Positions 23,095 to 34,200 of a stretch of DNA of 64,000 bases are shown here, piece by piece. How positions within the stretch are numbered: the first letter of the stretch is position 1; each line of letters begins with the position of its first letter. Position numbers and translations under genes: made by a program. The notes under the pieces are model-generated. The model was not told the DNA's origin. It made no database searches and saw nothing but the letters and a program-made list of their open reading frames with translations. The DNA lies in the NCBI GenBank assembly GCA_026122225.1, contig JANEZZ010002704.1, positions 372,001-436,000 of the forward strand, given 5' to 3'. The DNA is from Heloderma charlesbogerti (taxonomy: Eukaryota; Chordata; Lepidosauria; Squamata; Helodermatidae).

Positions 23095-23364
23095 AGTGAC
23101 AGGAGCAGAGTACTTAAAGGGAGAACCTCCCAATGCACCAGGCCTTCCCTCCACCGGAAAGCAGTCAGCATGTTTAATGTTCTTCACATTAGGAGATAAT
23201 ACACATGTACATACACACACACTGTTGACACCAACAGAGAAAGAGCCAAGCAATACTGGGAAGGGAAAGGGATGCGGCTAAACAACTCTTGGAGAACTAT
23301 CGCAGCATGTGTCAACTATTGCGGGAAACCAGAATACTGTTTATGTCAGGTTTTTTAAACCTGT

Positions 23365-23389
23365 TCTCTCTCTCTCTCTCTCTCTCTCT
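23365..23389. repeat. (CT)n microsatellite
   Basis: About twelve CT units. Confidence 0.95.
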
Positions 23390-23624
23390 GAGGAAATGCA
23401 GGCTCAATCCTAAACTCCTCAGCGTGTTCTCCCTGTGTCTCATTTATCCATCTTCCCCAACACATCCTCTCCCCCCGCCCCCGCCATCATTCCCTTGCTT
23501 TATTGCCACCTTGCTTCAAAAGTGAAGGTCCTGCTTCTAGCAACTCACGTGTAGACTGGAAAATTATTTGAGGGTGTTTCAACGATCATAAATACAGCTT
23601 TCAGGACAGCAACTTGAACACAGT

Positions 23625-23745
23625 AGTGCAATTCTAAGCACACGTTTACTCGGCTAAAATCCTAAACACACCTCCACTAGGAAGTTACGTTCCAATGAAC
23701 TCAGTGGGACTTCACTTCCAAGTAAACATGATTAGGTTAAAGGCT
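23625..23745. repeat. Dispersed short repeat, partly duplicated
   Basis: 'gtgcaattctaagcacacg' and a second start 'aaaatcctaaacacacc', then 'actcagtgggacttcac' and 'caagtaaacatgattagg'. Same family as 1,404. Confidence 0.5.
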
Positions 23746-23959
23746 GCCAAGACCTTTCCAATGTCTCTTTCTCCACCCAGCCCGCCCCGATCTTTGCTCA
23801 CCCTCCCCGCTGCTTTTTCTTTTTTAACACTTGAGCAGATCCTCGCGGGAAATTCACCTCAGCACCCTCTTATTAGTCACCCCACAGACATCCTGTCACC
23901 TCCCATTCCCTCAAGGACTGCCTCAGTCCTTTGCCCCACCAGCCTCTTTCTTCATACTA

Positions 23960-25560
23960 CGCCTGCCCCTCAATTTTTACTCCACGTTTCTCGTCCGCGT
24001 AGTGTGTGCGTGCGTGTGTCCCCCGAGCGCACAGCCCGCCCCCTCGCCCCGCTCCCCTCTTCACCCAGCCCCGTCTGGGCCCCATTACCTGGCGCGGGCG
24101 CCCTGACTCCAGGCGGGGCTCGCGGGTGCCCGTGTCCAGCCGGGCTCCCTCTGCCTTGGCTGCGGGCGCCCAACTCGGGCAGGCTCGGCCCATGGAGATG
24201 CGGTGGGGCAGGCGGCGGCGGCGGCGGCGGCTGGAAGTGCGCGGCGGCAGCAGTTGTGGCGGTGGCGCCGCCGTTCATGGCGAGGAGGCTGAAGAACCCC
24301 GAGCGAGACCGGGAGCGAGTCCGCGGGGGCTCCAGCGGCGGCGAAGGGCCCCCGCCTGGACGCAGCGGCGGGGAAGACGGCGAGAAAGCGAGCAGAAGGG
24401 GCGGCGAAGGGGCGCCGGAAGGAGCCGCCGCTCTGCCGCTGCCGCCGCCTGCCCTCGCCGCCGCCTCCCTGCCGGCCTGGCCGTGGCGGTGGGGCTCCTG
24501 GCGCTCCTCGGCGCCGCTGGCCCCTTGGTGGTGGTGGTGCTTGGCGGGGTCCCGGTCCCGGTCCCGGTCCCGGAGGCGGGCGGAGGCGGGGAAGGGGCGC
24601 GAGTCAGGCTGCTGCACCGCGCGGGGGTGCGAATTGGCGGCCACCGGCATTCGGCCTCGCTCAGGGGCCGGGGGGTCGCTCCGCCGAACCCAGCCGAGCC
24701 AGCCCCACTGTGGAGAAGGGGGTGATGGCAAAAGCCCTTCCCTCGCGAGGAGTTGGGGCGGGCGGTCAGGCAGGCAGCGAAATATGGGGAAGTGCGGCGG
24801 CGGCGGCGGCGGCAGAAGAAGAGGGGGAGGAAACTTCCTTGAGAGGAGGAGCAGCAGCGCAAAGTATACCGGGGGTGGGTGAAAGGAAGAGGGGGAGAGA
24901 GCAGGAGACGGCAGCCGCTCGCCGCTACAGGCAGCTGCCCCTTGCTTGTCCCCTCCTGCCTGGCCAATGAGGGGGTGACTGGCTGTTTAATTCGGTGCGG
25001 TAGAAAAACAAAACAACGGTAGTATCCTCAGGAAAAGCAGCAGCTGCTAGCCGCACCGCCTCCCTGCAAAAGCAGCAGCAGCACGCCGTGTTGAAAGGGG
25101 GGGAAGGGAAAGCGAAGGGCATCCACGCAGTGAATTTCTCACCACACACACCCTTCCCCACCCCGAAGAACCGGCAGTCGCTGCAAAATCCACTCTCCGA
25201 TTCGGATCCGGATCCGGTGCCAGGCGATGAAGCGGAGGGGAAGCCGATTCAAGCTCGCGCGCACGCACCAGCGTGTACGGCTGGTTGCAACTAATAATAT
25301 CCGAATCTGCCTTTGTGCGTAGCTCCGTGTGTGTGTGCTGTCGTCTCCTCCTTTTTGTGTGGCACCAGCCAGATCCAAGGGCTGGTTCCGCCTCTGGCCT
25401 TTCCTGGGCAAAATAAGTTTCTTGTCTCTGCTACTGCAGCTTCCTCTCCACAGCCCCCGAATAAGAAACTCCCTTCGCTGGCTGCTGCTGCTTCCTTCCT
25501 CCCATCTCCACCGCTGGCTCGGGCTGCTCTACGCCGTCGGCCTCAGTCAGTGTAAATGAC
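23960..25560. promoter_or_regulatory. CpG island, likely host promoter
   Basis: Sharp rise in G+C and CpG density compared with the AT-rich surroundings. Contains (CGG)n runs at about 24,205-24,230 and 24,797-24,815, a (GGTCCC)n run at about 24,548-24,573, and many Sp1-type GGGCGG/CCGCCC boxes. Several long frames on both strands are a by-product of high G+C with few stop codons. A minus-strand candidate first coding exon lies inside at 24,089-24,278, so a leftward promoter is the simplest reading. No clear TATA box. Confidence 0.8.
24089..24278 (-). CDS. Candidate first coding exon of an unidentified host gene
   Basis: On the minus strand an ATG at 24,278-24,276 in fair context (gccATGa) opens a frame beginning MNGGATATTAAAAHFQ, followed by a proline run, and remains open to a consensus splice donor, CCAG/GTAATG, whose exon side ends at 24,089. 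About 63 codons plus one base would be coded, leaving a phase-1 junction. The frame is also open upstream, so another start is possible. A second frame through the same donor (starting at 24,193, beginning MGRACPSWAPAAKAEG) is an alternative. Composition (Ala, Pro, Gly, His-rich) fits a disordered N-terminus but also any GC-rich DNA. I do not recognise the protein, and downstream exons must lie to the left, probably outside the window. Confidence 0.35.
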
Positions 25561-26214
25561 ACAAGAGACATGGGGATCGCAAGCCTCGCTTCCTCCTCCC
25601 CCCGTTCCGTATTAGCACCATCCACTTGGAGTCGCCAGGAATAGAAAAGTGGGGAGCGGTGAAAGTGCAACTCTCTCGGACAGAAACTCATGCAGAGACA
25701 GCCACTGATCTTCCCGGCGAAAGGTTCCCTGAGCCCTTCCCAGTAGAAAGAACGACCTTTTCGCCAATCTTACGAACTTCCTTTGCTCCGCACCTCTTTT
25801 TTATTGTTGCTGAGCCAACGTTGCATCCGAGGAATCCAGCAGCTTCGGTCGGGCACGAAGGGTTTTCTAGATTCCAGAAGGGGCTGGCTTTGTTATTCAG
25901 CCAGCTTCAGAAAGCTTTATCAGAAGTCTCCTTCCTACCAGCCCTACCCGGTGTTTCTGTGATGACTGTTGGCTGGGCAAGGGCGATCATTTAGCGCTGT
26001 AACTCTGCCAATGACCACTAAAGGCGCACATTCAACATCACCTGTCCTGACGTGGATCAGTATTGCGCCTTTAGTTAGCGCCCTTTGAATCATCCTGGTA
26101 TATTCATCATCAAAGTAACTGTCAGAGCGGATATTCCTCACTCTTTCAATGCGTACGTACCGGACGAGGAGTGAACTTTCTTATCCGCCTTAGTGATTGT
26201 GTAAACTGAATGTG

Positions 26215-26424
26215 GGTAACTTGGGGCCCTCCAGATTTGTTTTATTATTATTATTATTATTACATTTATATCCCACTTTTTTCCTCTTGCAAGGAACGCA
26301 AGGTGGATTACATAGTCCTCCTTTCCATTTTATCCTACACCTCCCATCAGACCTAGCCACATAGCCAATGGTGAGGGAAGATGGGAGTTGTAGGCCAAAA
26401 CATCTTGGAGGGCCACAGGTTGCC
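26215..26424. mobile_element. Palindromic repeat ('ggccctccagat' family), split by a SINE
   Basis: Left arm 'ttggggccctccagattt' (about 26,221) is answered by 'aaaacatcttggagggccac' (about 26,397). 'cacctcccatcagacct' and 'gatgggagttgtagg' form the inner arms. The left arm is cut by a SINE tail at 26,237-26,338. Confidence 0.65.
26237..26338 (-). mobile_element. tRNA-derived SINE (family 1) 3' portion, inverted
   Basis: (TTA)n then 'catttatatcccactttttt', 'cctcttgcaaggaa', 'gcaaggtggattacat' and 'ctccattttatcc'-like wording, the reverse of the tail at 58.3 kb. The tRNA head is absent (5' truncated). Confidence 0.65.
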
Positions 26425-27399
26425 CACTCTGCATAAACAGAATCAAGGCGGCGATAATTATTCCGGATTAATTAATACGGATTAAACCCCTGGATTTAGG
26501 TTAAAACGACTACAAACGGAAGAGGTGGTTCTTTTTTCCCCTACTCCTAGGTTGCGGAGGTGTGGGTGAGCTCCCGCCACACGCACTAGTTCCGGATTTT
26601 TTTAAAAAAATTAAACATCTGTATCACGACCCTGTTGTCAAATAATACTCAGTGTCTTCTATATGGTAACTATGATGGGGTGGCTTACAGCGTATTTCCT
26701 TAAAATAATCTTAAAATACATCTCCCCATATTTAATCAACGGGGCGGGGGGATTCTTGCGATGGATATACACGCGTTGTAGATGCATCCGATCCCTGCAT
26801 ATGACAAATGCCACATGAAATTAGTTCATAGGAGGCTGGAGAAGAGTGGCCTCAGCTTTCCTTGGCCAATACATTTCTGGGGGAAGAAATGCTTTCCCAG
26901 ATGAGGTCTCACATATGGAATCCGAAGAGAGAGTTTCCACAGAGACAGGAAGCCTCTCTTGGCGACGACGACCACGGGGGTGAAATGTGCAGAGATCAAT
27001 AACGCTGGAAAGCTTTGCCTTAGGCAGACCCGATGAGCCAAACCCGGAATCATCCTCACTCTGCCCCCCCCCGTCCACCCTCCCCCCGCTTTGTTCCCGG
27101 CGAGCCAGGAGCAGCGGGAGGGGAAAGGGCCATCGACACAACCAAGTGGTCTTTGATCGTGATTCGCCCCCTTTGGCCTCCTTGCGTCCCATCTTCACGG
27201 TTTAACAATCCCCGAGCCAAAGACTCCTCGGTTGGAGATGAATTCTAGCAAAGTGTTTTCCAAGCAGAAGAGAAGGCTTCCTTTGGAGTAGATTTTTTTT
27301 TTTTTTAAACAACAACACCCGAACTTCCTTCCTTTTGTCTACCTGGCAAGAAAATATATCCTGGCTTTAAAACACACACACACACACACGCACCCCCAA
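26425..27399. other. Inter-island sequence without a supported gene
   Basis: A minus-strand frame of 125 codons at 26,821-27,198 is not recognisable and overlaps other open frames, so it is not called. A minus-strand splice-donor-like GCCAG/GTAGAC lies near 27,343. Confidence 0.35.
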
Positions 27400-27850
27400 G
27401 CATGCACGTGTGGCGACTCCGTTCTTGGCCGAAGCCGGCCCGCAGACGCGCGCCGGGGAAGGAAGGCTTGGGTGGCGGCGGCGGCGGCGGCGGCAGGGCT
27501 GCGGCGGCGATCGATTGGAGCGGCCGGGCGATTGCACGAGGCTGCTCGCTGAGCTCCCGGGCTGGCTCCCTCCATCCATCGTGCGCTTAGGGCGGCGGAG
27601 GGAAGCGAGCTGGGGGTGGGGGGCGGAATAAAGAGCTGCCGGACAAAGCTGGGGACTGACTGATGGAGGCGGTGCGAGGGGGGCGCGCGAGAGAAAGGCA
27701 GCGAGGAGGAATCAATTATTTACCAACGCAGAGCGCGAGAGAGCGCAGCAGCAGCAGCTTCAGTGACGGCGGGCTTTGTGGCCGCAGCTTGCCTGTGCTG
27801 CTGGCACGATCTGGTCTAACAACTTGGAGGAACAATCGCAGCAGCAGCGA
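27400..27850. promoter_or_regulatory. Second CpG island
   Basis: Dense CpG and GC boxes, a (CGG)n run at about 27,476-27,497 and repeated GCAGCAGC words near 27,745-27,850. Placed 2-3 kb from the first island; it could be an alternative promoter of the same gene or a divergent one. No convincing coding frame; the ATG at 27,858 on the plus strand is followed by a stop after five codons. Confidence 0.65.
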
Positions 27851-30030
27851 CTCTGCCATGGTGTCTGCTGTCTAATGCGAGAAAGAGCTCTTCTGCTCTC
27901 AAGGCTTGTTAGTGACATGGGGGGGGGTGGCGCTCCCGACTCAGCTGGGGCATGATCATTAGTCGGCGGTGTCTCTTTGGACCAGGATTGCTAAATACGA
28001 TTTTTATTTTTCTTCAGGGACACTCGGGAGGCATCCTGCTCTGGAAGGAAAAGTGGGGAGGGGGCGTAGGGGGGAAGAATCAAATACGTTGCGCGAGGGC
28101 TGTCATGGTTTGGACAACCCTTAAAAAAAAAAAAAGCGAGTAACATCTGGCAACCATGTTGCAGATTCACAGGAAACTGTCACCACCAGCAAGCGCTATA
28201 AAAAAAAAAAGAGGAGGATACATCCTGAGTATTGTTTTTAAGCCTTGATCACACGCGCACACCCCTTAATGATGTGCCCTTAATTGCACAAACGTTGTTG
28301 TCTGGAAACGTGGCAAAGCAGGGAGATCATGGGCTGGATATGAATCTGGGAGACCCAGGCACAAATTTGGAAGTTGAAATAATTGGGACCTCTCGCTAAA
28401 TCAGGCTGCAGTCGTGTGTATGTTTACCTGTCAATAATAGTCCCAGTGAACTGAATGAGGCTTGCTTGGGTTTGAATAAACATGGGTAGGATTTGGTTGT
28501 ATATAAATGTGTTTAGGAGTATCTCAGTGTGCCAGGTTCAAATTCCTCTGCAGCCATGAAGTGTACTGAGTTGGAATTGTAAGAGCGCTACCCTCTTAAG
28601 CACACTTACTAGGAGGGGAACCACCCTGAAGTCAAGAAGAGTTGCACCCCCAGTTCTAAACATAATTCCTTGGAGGTTCCTCTCAGTCTTCCCTACTTCA
28701 AAGGACTGTTGTGAAAAACTGAGATTAGTATAAAACAAAAGGATTAAAAGTTACAATTTTATAGAGGGATTGTTTGTGTGATCATTTTAATATAGAGGTT
28801 GCTTCTCATTCGGGGTAGGGGCAGTGTTGGAACCAAAGAGTAGACCTTGAAATCTGATCTATTTTTATTTTCCAAAGAAATTAGGCTAGTTTAATTGGTT
28901 AGTTAGTTCTAGTTTTCAGACACTGTTACGACTGTCAGGCATATTAGTAGCCTTCCGTGCCTGGGATTTCAAACCCTTGGAATGTCCATGGGGATTTCTT
29001 TGGTGTCTCCTGAGGATAGACATTCAACCAATACAGAGTCTGAGCATGAAGATTAATTTTCAGCTGATAATCCCAGATGTTTAATTAGTGCAGCAATGCC
29101 CTGTTCCACTGTCAAAATCAATCAGAAAAGGTGTCTTGAAAAATAAACAGTTAATTTTGCTTAGGAACATAAAATTGAAATGTTTGGCTAGAGTGAGACA
29201 GTCTGTTAAATTACCCTGATCTGCTGCCAATATGCTGCCTTAACTGTGGGGAAAGTAACATACCCTGACATTAAAGTTGGTTTGTTCTTGGTGGTGGATA
29301 TTTAGTGAAACTTATGAAATTCATTAACTGGGTGAATTTTTAATGAGATTTAACTAGACGGCAATCAATTAACTTTCTGGCTTTTAACAGTTTATCAATT
29401 TAATAAGTGTCAGTACAGGAGCTTGTTTGAGGATTTCGAAGAAGGCAGTGTAGTAAGTGTAATAGTATTCACAAGGGAATAAGCAAGAATAATCATTCTC
29501 TATTAGAAAGAAAGGCCTCCGTTCATATTTCCTTTTCATCCAATCTGAGAATAGGGAATATTTCGAGTTACAATAAAACTCCCCAAAGGCAAACAAGCTC
29601 AAAAATGATCAATAGCCTCCTTCGCACTTGAATCTCATGAATGATCACGATAAACACATGATTATCACAGAGTGGGGCTACATTGCTGGCCCTGCCTCTC
29701 AATATCCACCTATTGGTGCAACATCTGAACTGATTATTCCTACGAATAAACTGCCTTTCACATTACTGGGACTCCTTATCATGTGGGCCCTGAATACATG
29801 AAAGCTCATGTGTGAGCAGCTGCTCATGCACAGGCTTCATCAGTTCAGATCTCCACTGCAATGTGTGGACATCTTGTCTACCAACATCCACCAATGTGTA
29901 GACATCTTGGGGCAGGGCCAGCAGCACGTCTTATGCTGGGGTTGGGACCAGCAACACAACCCCATTCTGTGGTACTTGGGATGCACGCTTTGCTCGATTT
30001 ACATGTGAAAGGGGCTCACATTGTGAAAAA
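27851..30030. other. Mostly unassigned; dispersed short repeat near 28.4 kb
   Basis: 28,400-28,500 contains 'cccagtgaactgaatgagg' and 'aataaacatgggtaggatt' of the 1,404 family. A-runs occur at 28,122-28,134 and 28,199-28,210. Nothing else is recognised. Confidence 0.4.
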
Positions 30031-30031
30031 T

Positions 30032-30625
30032 TATTATTTATATCTTTCTGTACTGCCCAATAGCCAGAGCTCTCTGGGCTCTGAAATGAAACCCTAAAAT
30101 ACAACAAAATGAAACACTAAAATACAACATGATAAAACTTTTAAAAGTTTTAAACAAAAGAAAACCAAGGTAAAAACCAGGGTTAATGGCGGTAGCGGCG
30201 CAAAGCTCTAAAACACAGTAACACAATAACATAATAAAAAACAAAACCCAATACCAGCAGACTAAAAAGCCTGGGAAAATAAAAAGGTTTCACCAAGTGC
30301 TGAAAAGACCACCAGGTGGGAACGGCATTCTACAAATGGGGTGCCACCATTAAAAAGGCCTTTTCCTGAAGAGGCCACCTGCCCCAATTCATTTGGTGGG
30401 GGCACCTGAAGGAAGGCCTCTGAAGTCCAAGTGGATAAATCTGGGAGGAGATGATCCCTCAGGCAAACTGGCCTAAAGCCAGTTAGGGCCTTAAAACTTA
30501 ACACCAACATTTTGGATTGGGCCTGGAAGCTAGTGCAGATCACAAAGTGCTGGCATAATATGATCATATTGACCTGTCCTCATTAACGGTCCCACTGCCA
30601 TGTTTTGGACCAGCTGAAGGTTCTG
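30032..30625 (-). mobile_element. L2-clade LINE, RT C-terminus and 3' UTR
   Basis: Minus-strand translation gives, with one or two frame breaks, 'LQLVQN', 'RFRPVCLRDHLLPDLSTW' and 'SEAFLQVPPPNELGQVAS', then 'FSALGETFLFSQAF', the typical end of L2-type ORF2. The 3' UTR (30,032-30,260) carries the 'cagagctctctgggc' motif. This copy links the many isolated 3' UTR fragments in the window to the L2 family. Confidence 0.8.
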
Positions 30626-30789
30626 GACCATTACCAGAGATGAACTGTCATTAATTTCAACTGAAGTCTATCACTATCAGTTAGCCTATGACCAAATGAG
30701 ACATGATGTCAGCAGTTGCAAGAGTAAGGTATAAATCCCTTAAACAGGGATTTTATTAAAAATAAAATCCTATTTCATTTTATTTCTTC

Positions 30790-31030
30790 AATTCTTAATT
30801 GGTTTGATGTTATGATTACATTTATATCCCTAGCTGTTTTTGTGCCGCAAGGAATCCAAGGCAGCTTACATGGCCCTCCGCCTCTCCATTTTATCCTCAC
30901 AACAACCCTGTGAGGTAGATTGGGCTGAGAGTCAGTGCCTGTCAGTGACAGTCAGCTTCATGGCCAAGTGGGGTCTAGAACCTGGATCTCCAGAGTTTCA
31001 GTCCAACACTCTAACCATTACACAACGCTG
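30790..31030 (-). mobile_element. tRNA-derived SINE (family 1), inverted, near full length
   Basis: Plus-strand order: 'gattacatttatatccc', 'ccgcaaggaatccaaggcag', 'tccattttatcctcacaac', 'aaccctgtgaggtagattgg', 'agtcagcttcatggccaag', 'agaacctggatctcc' (inverted B box) and 'ctctaaccattacacaac' (inverted A box). Confidence 0.8.
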
Positions 31031-31674
31031 GCAACTTGATCACCTCCAGGCTTGGCCACTCCCTAGTGTTACAGTTCTTCAGGTTTCATATTGAGTTATC
31101 TCCCATCCTTTTGTGTAAGCTCGATCAAAATTAATGGAAGCTACACAAAAAGAATGGCTTTTGTGTTTGTTCCCTTCCCAGTAAATAGTTCCCTTGCTCA
31201 GGATTAAGATGTGTTAAGATGTAGGAGACATTTTGTGCAAGATTACAATGTATAAACTAACTAGGAACTGAAATCAGTGTTCACTTTGACTACAGTTGTC
31301 TGCTTAGCTCCTGTGTGCAAGATGGAATCTGCCACTAAAGATCTGGCTACTAATTTCAAATCAGTCTGTGACCTTCAGCCTCCTCCACCTCTTGGCCATA
31401 TTACTCTTTTCCCATTTTCTTTCCCAATTTTCCTTCCTTTCTCAGATTCTTTGCTTAGGCCACCTGTTCTTCCAACCTTCCTCTCCTAGGCCTTCACGGG
31501 TTTTCATGGTCTTCTTATATCCTAGACATCTCCTTTTCTAGGCTCCATGTTTCCTTAGCTGTTTCTGCCTGCCCCGCCCCTCTCTAGAATATAAGTAGCT
31601 CAGCCATTTTTCCTGGCCTGCCCTTTCTAGCCAATTGTATAGCTAGAGGCTTCACCCCCACCACAAAATCCCTT
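31031..31674. other. No recognisable feature
   Basis: Ordinary sequence; pyrimidine-rich at 31,380-31,560. Confidence 0.4.
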
Positions 31675-32063
31675 AGGGTGCAATCCTATTCAGATAGGCG
31701 GCCGCCTCCGAACTCGGAGGCGGCCGCCTATCCAAAGCAGGGCAGGAGAAGCACAGGGAGGATCATTCCCTCCACGCTTTTCCTGCCCTGCATTTTCAGC
31801 TAGACAACCAACTGTGGCTGTCTAGCTGAGGGAAGGCTGAGTGGGGGAGGAGACTGCTGTACGACACATAGGATGTGTCGTACAGGCATTTCTGCCCTCC
31901 CCGCCGCGGAACACCCCCCAGAACGCCCCTTTTCAGCTGCTCCACGCTCCTCTTGCAAGCGCGGAAGATGAGGCAGCGTGGAAGCAGGGAGAGGTCGGTT
32001 CCTGGAAAACCAGATACCCTATGGCTGTCTAGCTGCTGTCTAGCACCCATAGGATTGCTCCCT
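31675..32063. mobile_element. Foldback element with embedded perfect hairpins
   Basis: Ends 'agggtgcaatcctat' and 'ataggattgctccct' are inverted copies. Near the left end is a perfect 19-bp-arm hairpin with a 2-nt loop at 31,693-31,732 (arm gataggcggccgcctccga). At 31,857-31,885 there is a 12-bp-arm hairpin (ctgtacgacaca / tgtgtcgtacag). GC-rich inside an AT-rich area. Same end motif as 13,102 and 62,765. Confidence 0.75.
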
Positions 32064-32640
32064 CCAGCTGCAATCCTAAACACACTTACCAAGGAGCAGG
32101 GGCGTTGCTAGGAACTTAAAATATTCGAGGGCCAGGCCCATAGGCACAAATCTGCATAAAATTTGCATTTGTAAATTGATATCTATATGCACATATAGAA
32201 ATAATTACTAGGATTTATTTAAATTTCACAGAGGGCAAAGCAAGCCATTTAATTTCTCATCCAAATCATCTCAAATAATAATAATAAAATCTTTAAGTCG
32301 CACGCCACCCAGGATCATCCAAAATCAGTAGTTTGTCTTCAGTCTTCAATTCATTTGCAAACTCTTGTGTCCCACCCTCACTTCTCTCTCCACCCCTCCA
32401 GTTTCTCTCTCTCTCCCTCCAGAAGGAAAATTGCCCCCACCCCATGCAATTAAGCTTAAAAAGAAATCTTGCATTGGCATCCATGGATACTTGAGGCTCT
32501 GGGCAATACATCTGGGGCCCAGGAAAACAGATCCAGGGCAGGGGCCTTATAGGCCCAGGCCTAGAAACACCCCTGCCCAGGAGTAAGTCCCATTGAAAAC
32601 AGTGGAACTTATTTTTGAATAAACTTGTATAGGATATTAA
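32064..32640. repeat. Dispersed short repeat, split by a hAT-like insertion
   Basis: 'gctgcaatcctaaacacac' (to 32,096) continues at 32,584 with 'taagtcccattgaaaac' and 'gtggaacttatttttgaat', restoring the usual word order of the 1,404 family once 32,097-32,575 and one TSD copy are removed. Confidence 0.75.
32097..32575. mobile_element. Non-autonomous hAT-like transposon, 479 bp, 8-bp TSD
   Basis: Terminal inverted repeats 'caggggcgttgctagg' and 'cctagaaacacccctg' (13 of 16 paired). Flanking 8-mers 'ccaaggag' (32,089-32,096) and 'cccaggag' (32,576-32,583) differ at one position; 8-bp duplications are the hallmark of the hAT superfamily. No transposase frame. The left end resembles the right end of the 4.1-kb element ending at 51,776. 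Confidence 0.88.
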
Positions 32641-33311
32641 CATGGAATGCTTAGTTTCAATATTTTTTCTGGTACCGTTCCTTCCCATCAGTGTTATCTG
32701 TACTTTTACCATCTAATATTTCAAGCAATCATGGGTGTTACTATGAGGTAGGTCCTTAGAAATGACCATTAGGGAAAATACACCTCCCTGTTGCACAGAA
32801 CTACCAAGGGAGGTATGTGTGTCATCTTTGCAGTGAATTGTAGGATTCATTATTGTTTCATTTTGTAAAGTATAGGCAGGGCTTTAAAAGAGGATGACTT
32901 ATGAACCAGTCAGCTGTATAGACGTGCTTGCCAGATATCTTCCCAACTTAATAATGTACACATACACAGTCATCTTTAAGACCTGAAAAATTAGGATCAT
33001 GAACAAAAGCCTTCCCCTTTCTTCCCCTTTAGATACTGACTGGTGTTGTTCCAAGTAACAGGCAGATAGCAGAAATAGACTCTGATAAATTTTACTGAAT
33101 TTCTTAAGGATCCAGAGAATATAATATATTTAGGACAAACATTCCAGGCCTACAGGGATAATAGATGGTCAAGATACAACACAAATATAAATTTACTGAT
33201 AAATGATAATACACAGATATAAACAGTGTTTGAATTAGGACTGGAGACTGATTTTTTTTTTTTAGCTCATTAATCATGCCTTTAACCAATTGATTAATAA
33301 ATAATGGAGAG

Positions 33312-33360
33312 AACAATCCTATGGTCCCTGGGAGAGCATCCCAGAGAACATAGGATTGTT
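33312..33360. repeat. 49-bp foldback
   Basis: 'aacaatcctatggtccctgg' and 'ccagagaacataggattgtt' pair with few mismatches across a short loop. The end wording matches the foldback family at 13,102. Confidence 0.75.
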
Positions 33361-33860
33361 TAGAGTTCCGCCCCCCTCCCCGAGGCTTAGACACTGCTAT
33401 GACCTTGGAAGGGGGACTCTAAATTCTGACCACCCACCCCCTTGCAGCTGTTGTGGAAAGAACCATGCTGACTGCTGGTTGCAAATGTGGCCTCAGAGGA
33501 AGGGGAAAGGGGGCCTTACTGTGGGCAGGGAAGAGAGGGGAGAAGAGAGGCCAGGATATGAGACATCCTATGGCCTCTCCAGCCCTGGCCCTGCCCCTGG
33601 CAGCACACCAACTCTAGACAAGCTCAGAGGCCCATCTAGAGGAAAATGTTTAATAGGAGGACGGAGAGGTGAAGATTGCCTCCATTACTCCTCCCACCCT
33701 GTTGGCAGCAGCCCAGCAGGGCATTGGATACTTGGAAGCCTCCAGCATCAGAGGCTTCCTTTTAAGGAGCACAATCCATACATGTATACTCAAAAGTGCG
33801 ACTGAGTTCAAAGGGACTTACTCCCAAGAAACTGGGAATAGGATTGGATAAATGTGCACT
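33361..33860. other. Possible body of a GC-richer repeat ending in the 1,404-family word set
   Basis: 33,770-33,850 carries 'gagcacaatccatacatg', 'tcaaagggacttactccca' and 'gggaataggattggat'. The 149-codon frame over 33,356-33,805 has no recognisable motif and is not called. Confidence 0.4.
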
Positions 33861-33974
33861 TTATAAAGACCAACAATAGGTTCTTCTATGAGCTGTTGAA
33901 GGAAACACCACCTTTGTCATTCCTCATCACAATAACATACCACTGCCAAAATAATCTCAACAATTATAATAGAT

Positions 33975-34090
33975 TCCAGAGGGGAGCTGAGTTAGTCTAT
34001 TGCAGCAGAAACAACACAAGAGTCTTGTGGCACCATAAAGATTAACACATTCCTTCTGACATAAGCTTTCATGGAATACAGTTCAGAGAT
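33975..34090 (-). mobile_element. Hammerhead-type repeat unit
   Basis: Minus strand reads 'attccatGAAAGCTTATGTC', then 'gtgttaatctttatggtgcc', 'acaagactcttgtgttg' and 'tgctgcaatagactaactc'. The same series appears on the plus strand at 43,849-43,892. A CTGA remains of the 5' core box; the rest is deleted. Confidence 0.55.
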
Positions 34091-34200
34091 GGTTATATTA
34101 TTATTATTAATAATAATAATAATAATTAAATATAATATTATAGAATATAACATAAAATGATATAAAAGTATTATTATTAATGATAATGACAATAATAAAA
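34091..34200. repeat. (TAA)n-rich low-complexity sequence
   Basis: Tandem ATT/TAA triplets in both orientations, with a self-complementary core. Confidence 0.8.

Noticed and set aside
24006..24725. 239-codon plus-strand frame with a hydrophobic stretch resembling a signal anchor
   Set aside because: The hydrophobic run comes from the GGTCCC/GGTGGT repeat read in one frame. It has no splice donor and no recognisable family.
23695..24882. 395-codon plus-strand open frame across the CpG island
   Set aside because: High G+C removes stop codons in several frames on both strands. The frame starts in ordinary AT-richer sequence inside a dispersed repeat, shows no domain, and competes with equally long minus-strand frames.
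24275..24967. 230-codon minus-strand frame
   Set aside because: Arg/Ala/Pro-rich composition typical of GC-rich DNA read in a non-coding frame; no motif.
26821..27198. 125-codon minus-strand frame between the CpG islands
   Set aside because: Looked protein-like at first, but overlaps open frames on the other strand, has no splice context that supports it and no recognised similarity.
29790..29850. Another hammerhead-like site (ctgatgaagcctgtgc on the minus strand)
   Set aside because: CTGATGA is present but GAAA does not follow a hairpin in the right spacing.
33356..33805. 149-codon plus-strand frame
   Set aside because: Starts at a foldback, ends in a dispersed repeat and has no recognisable motif.
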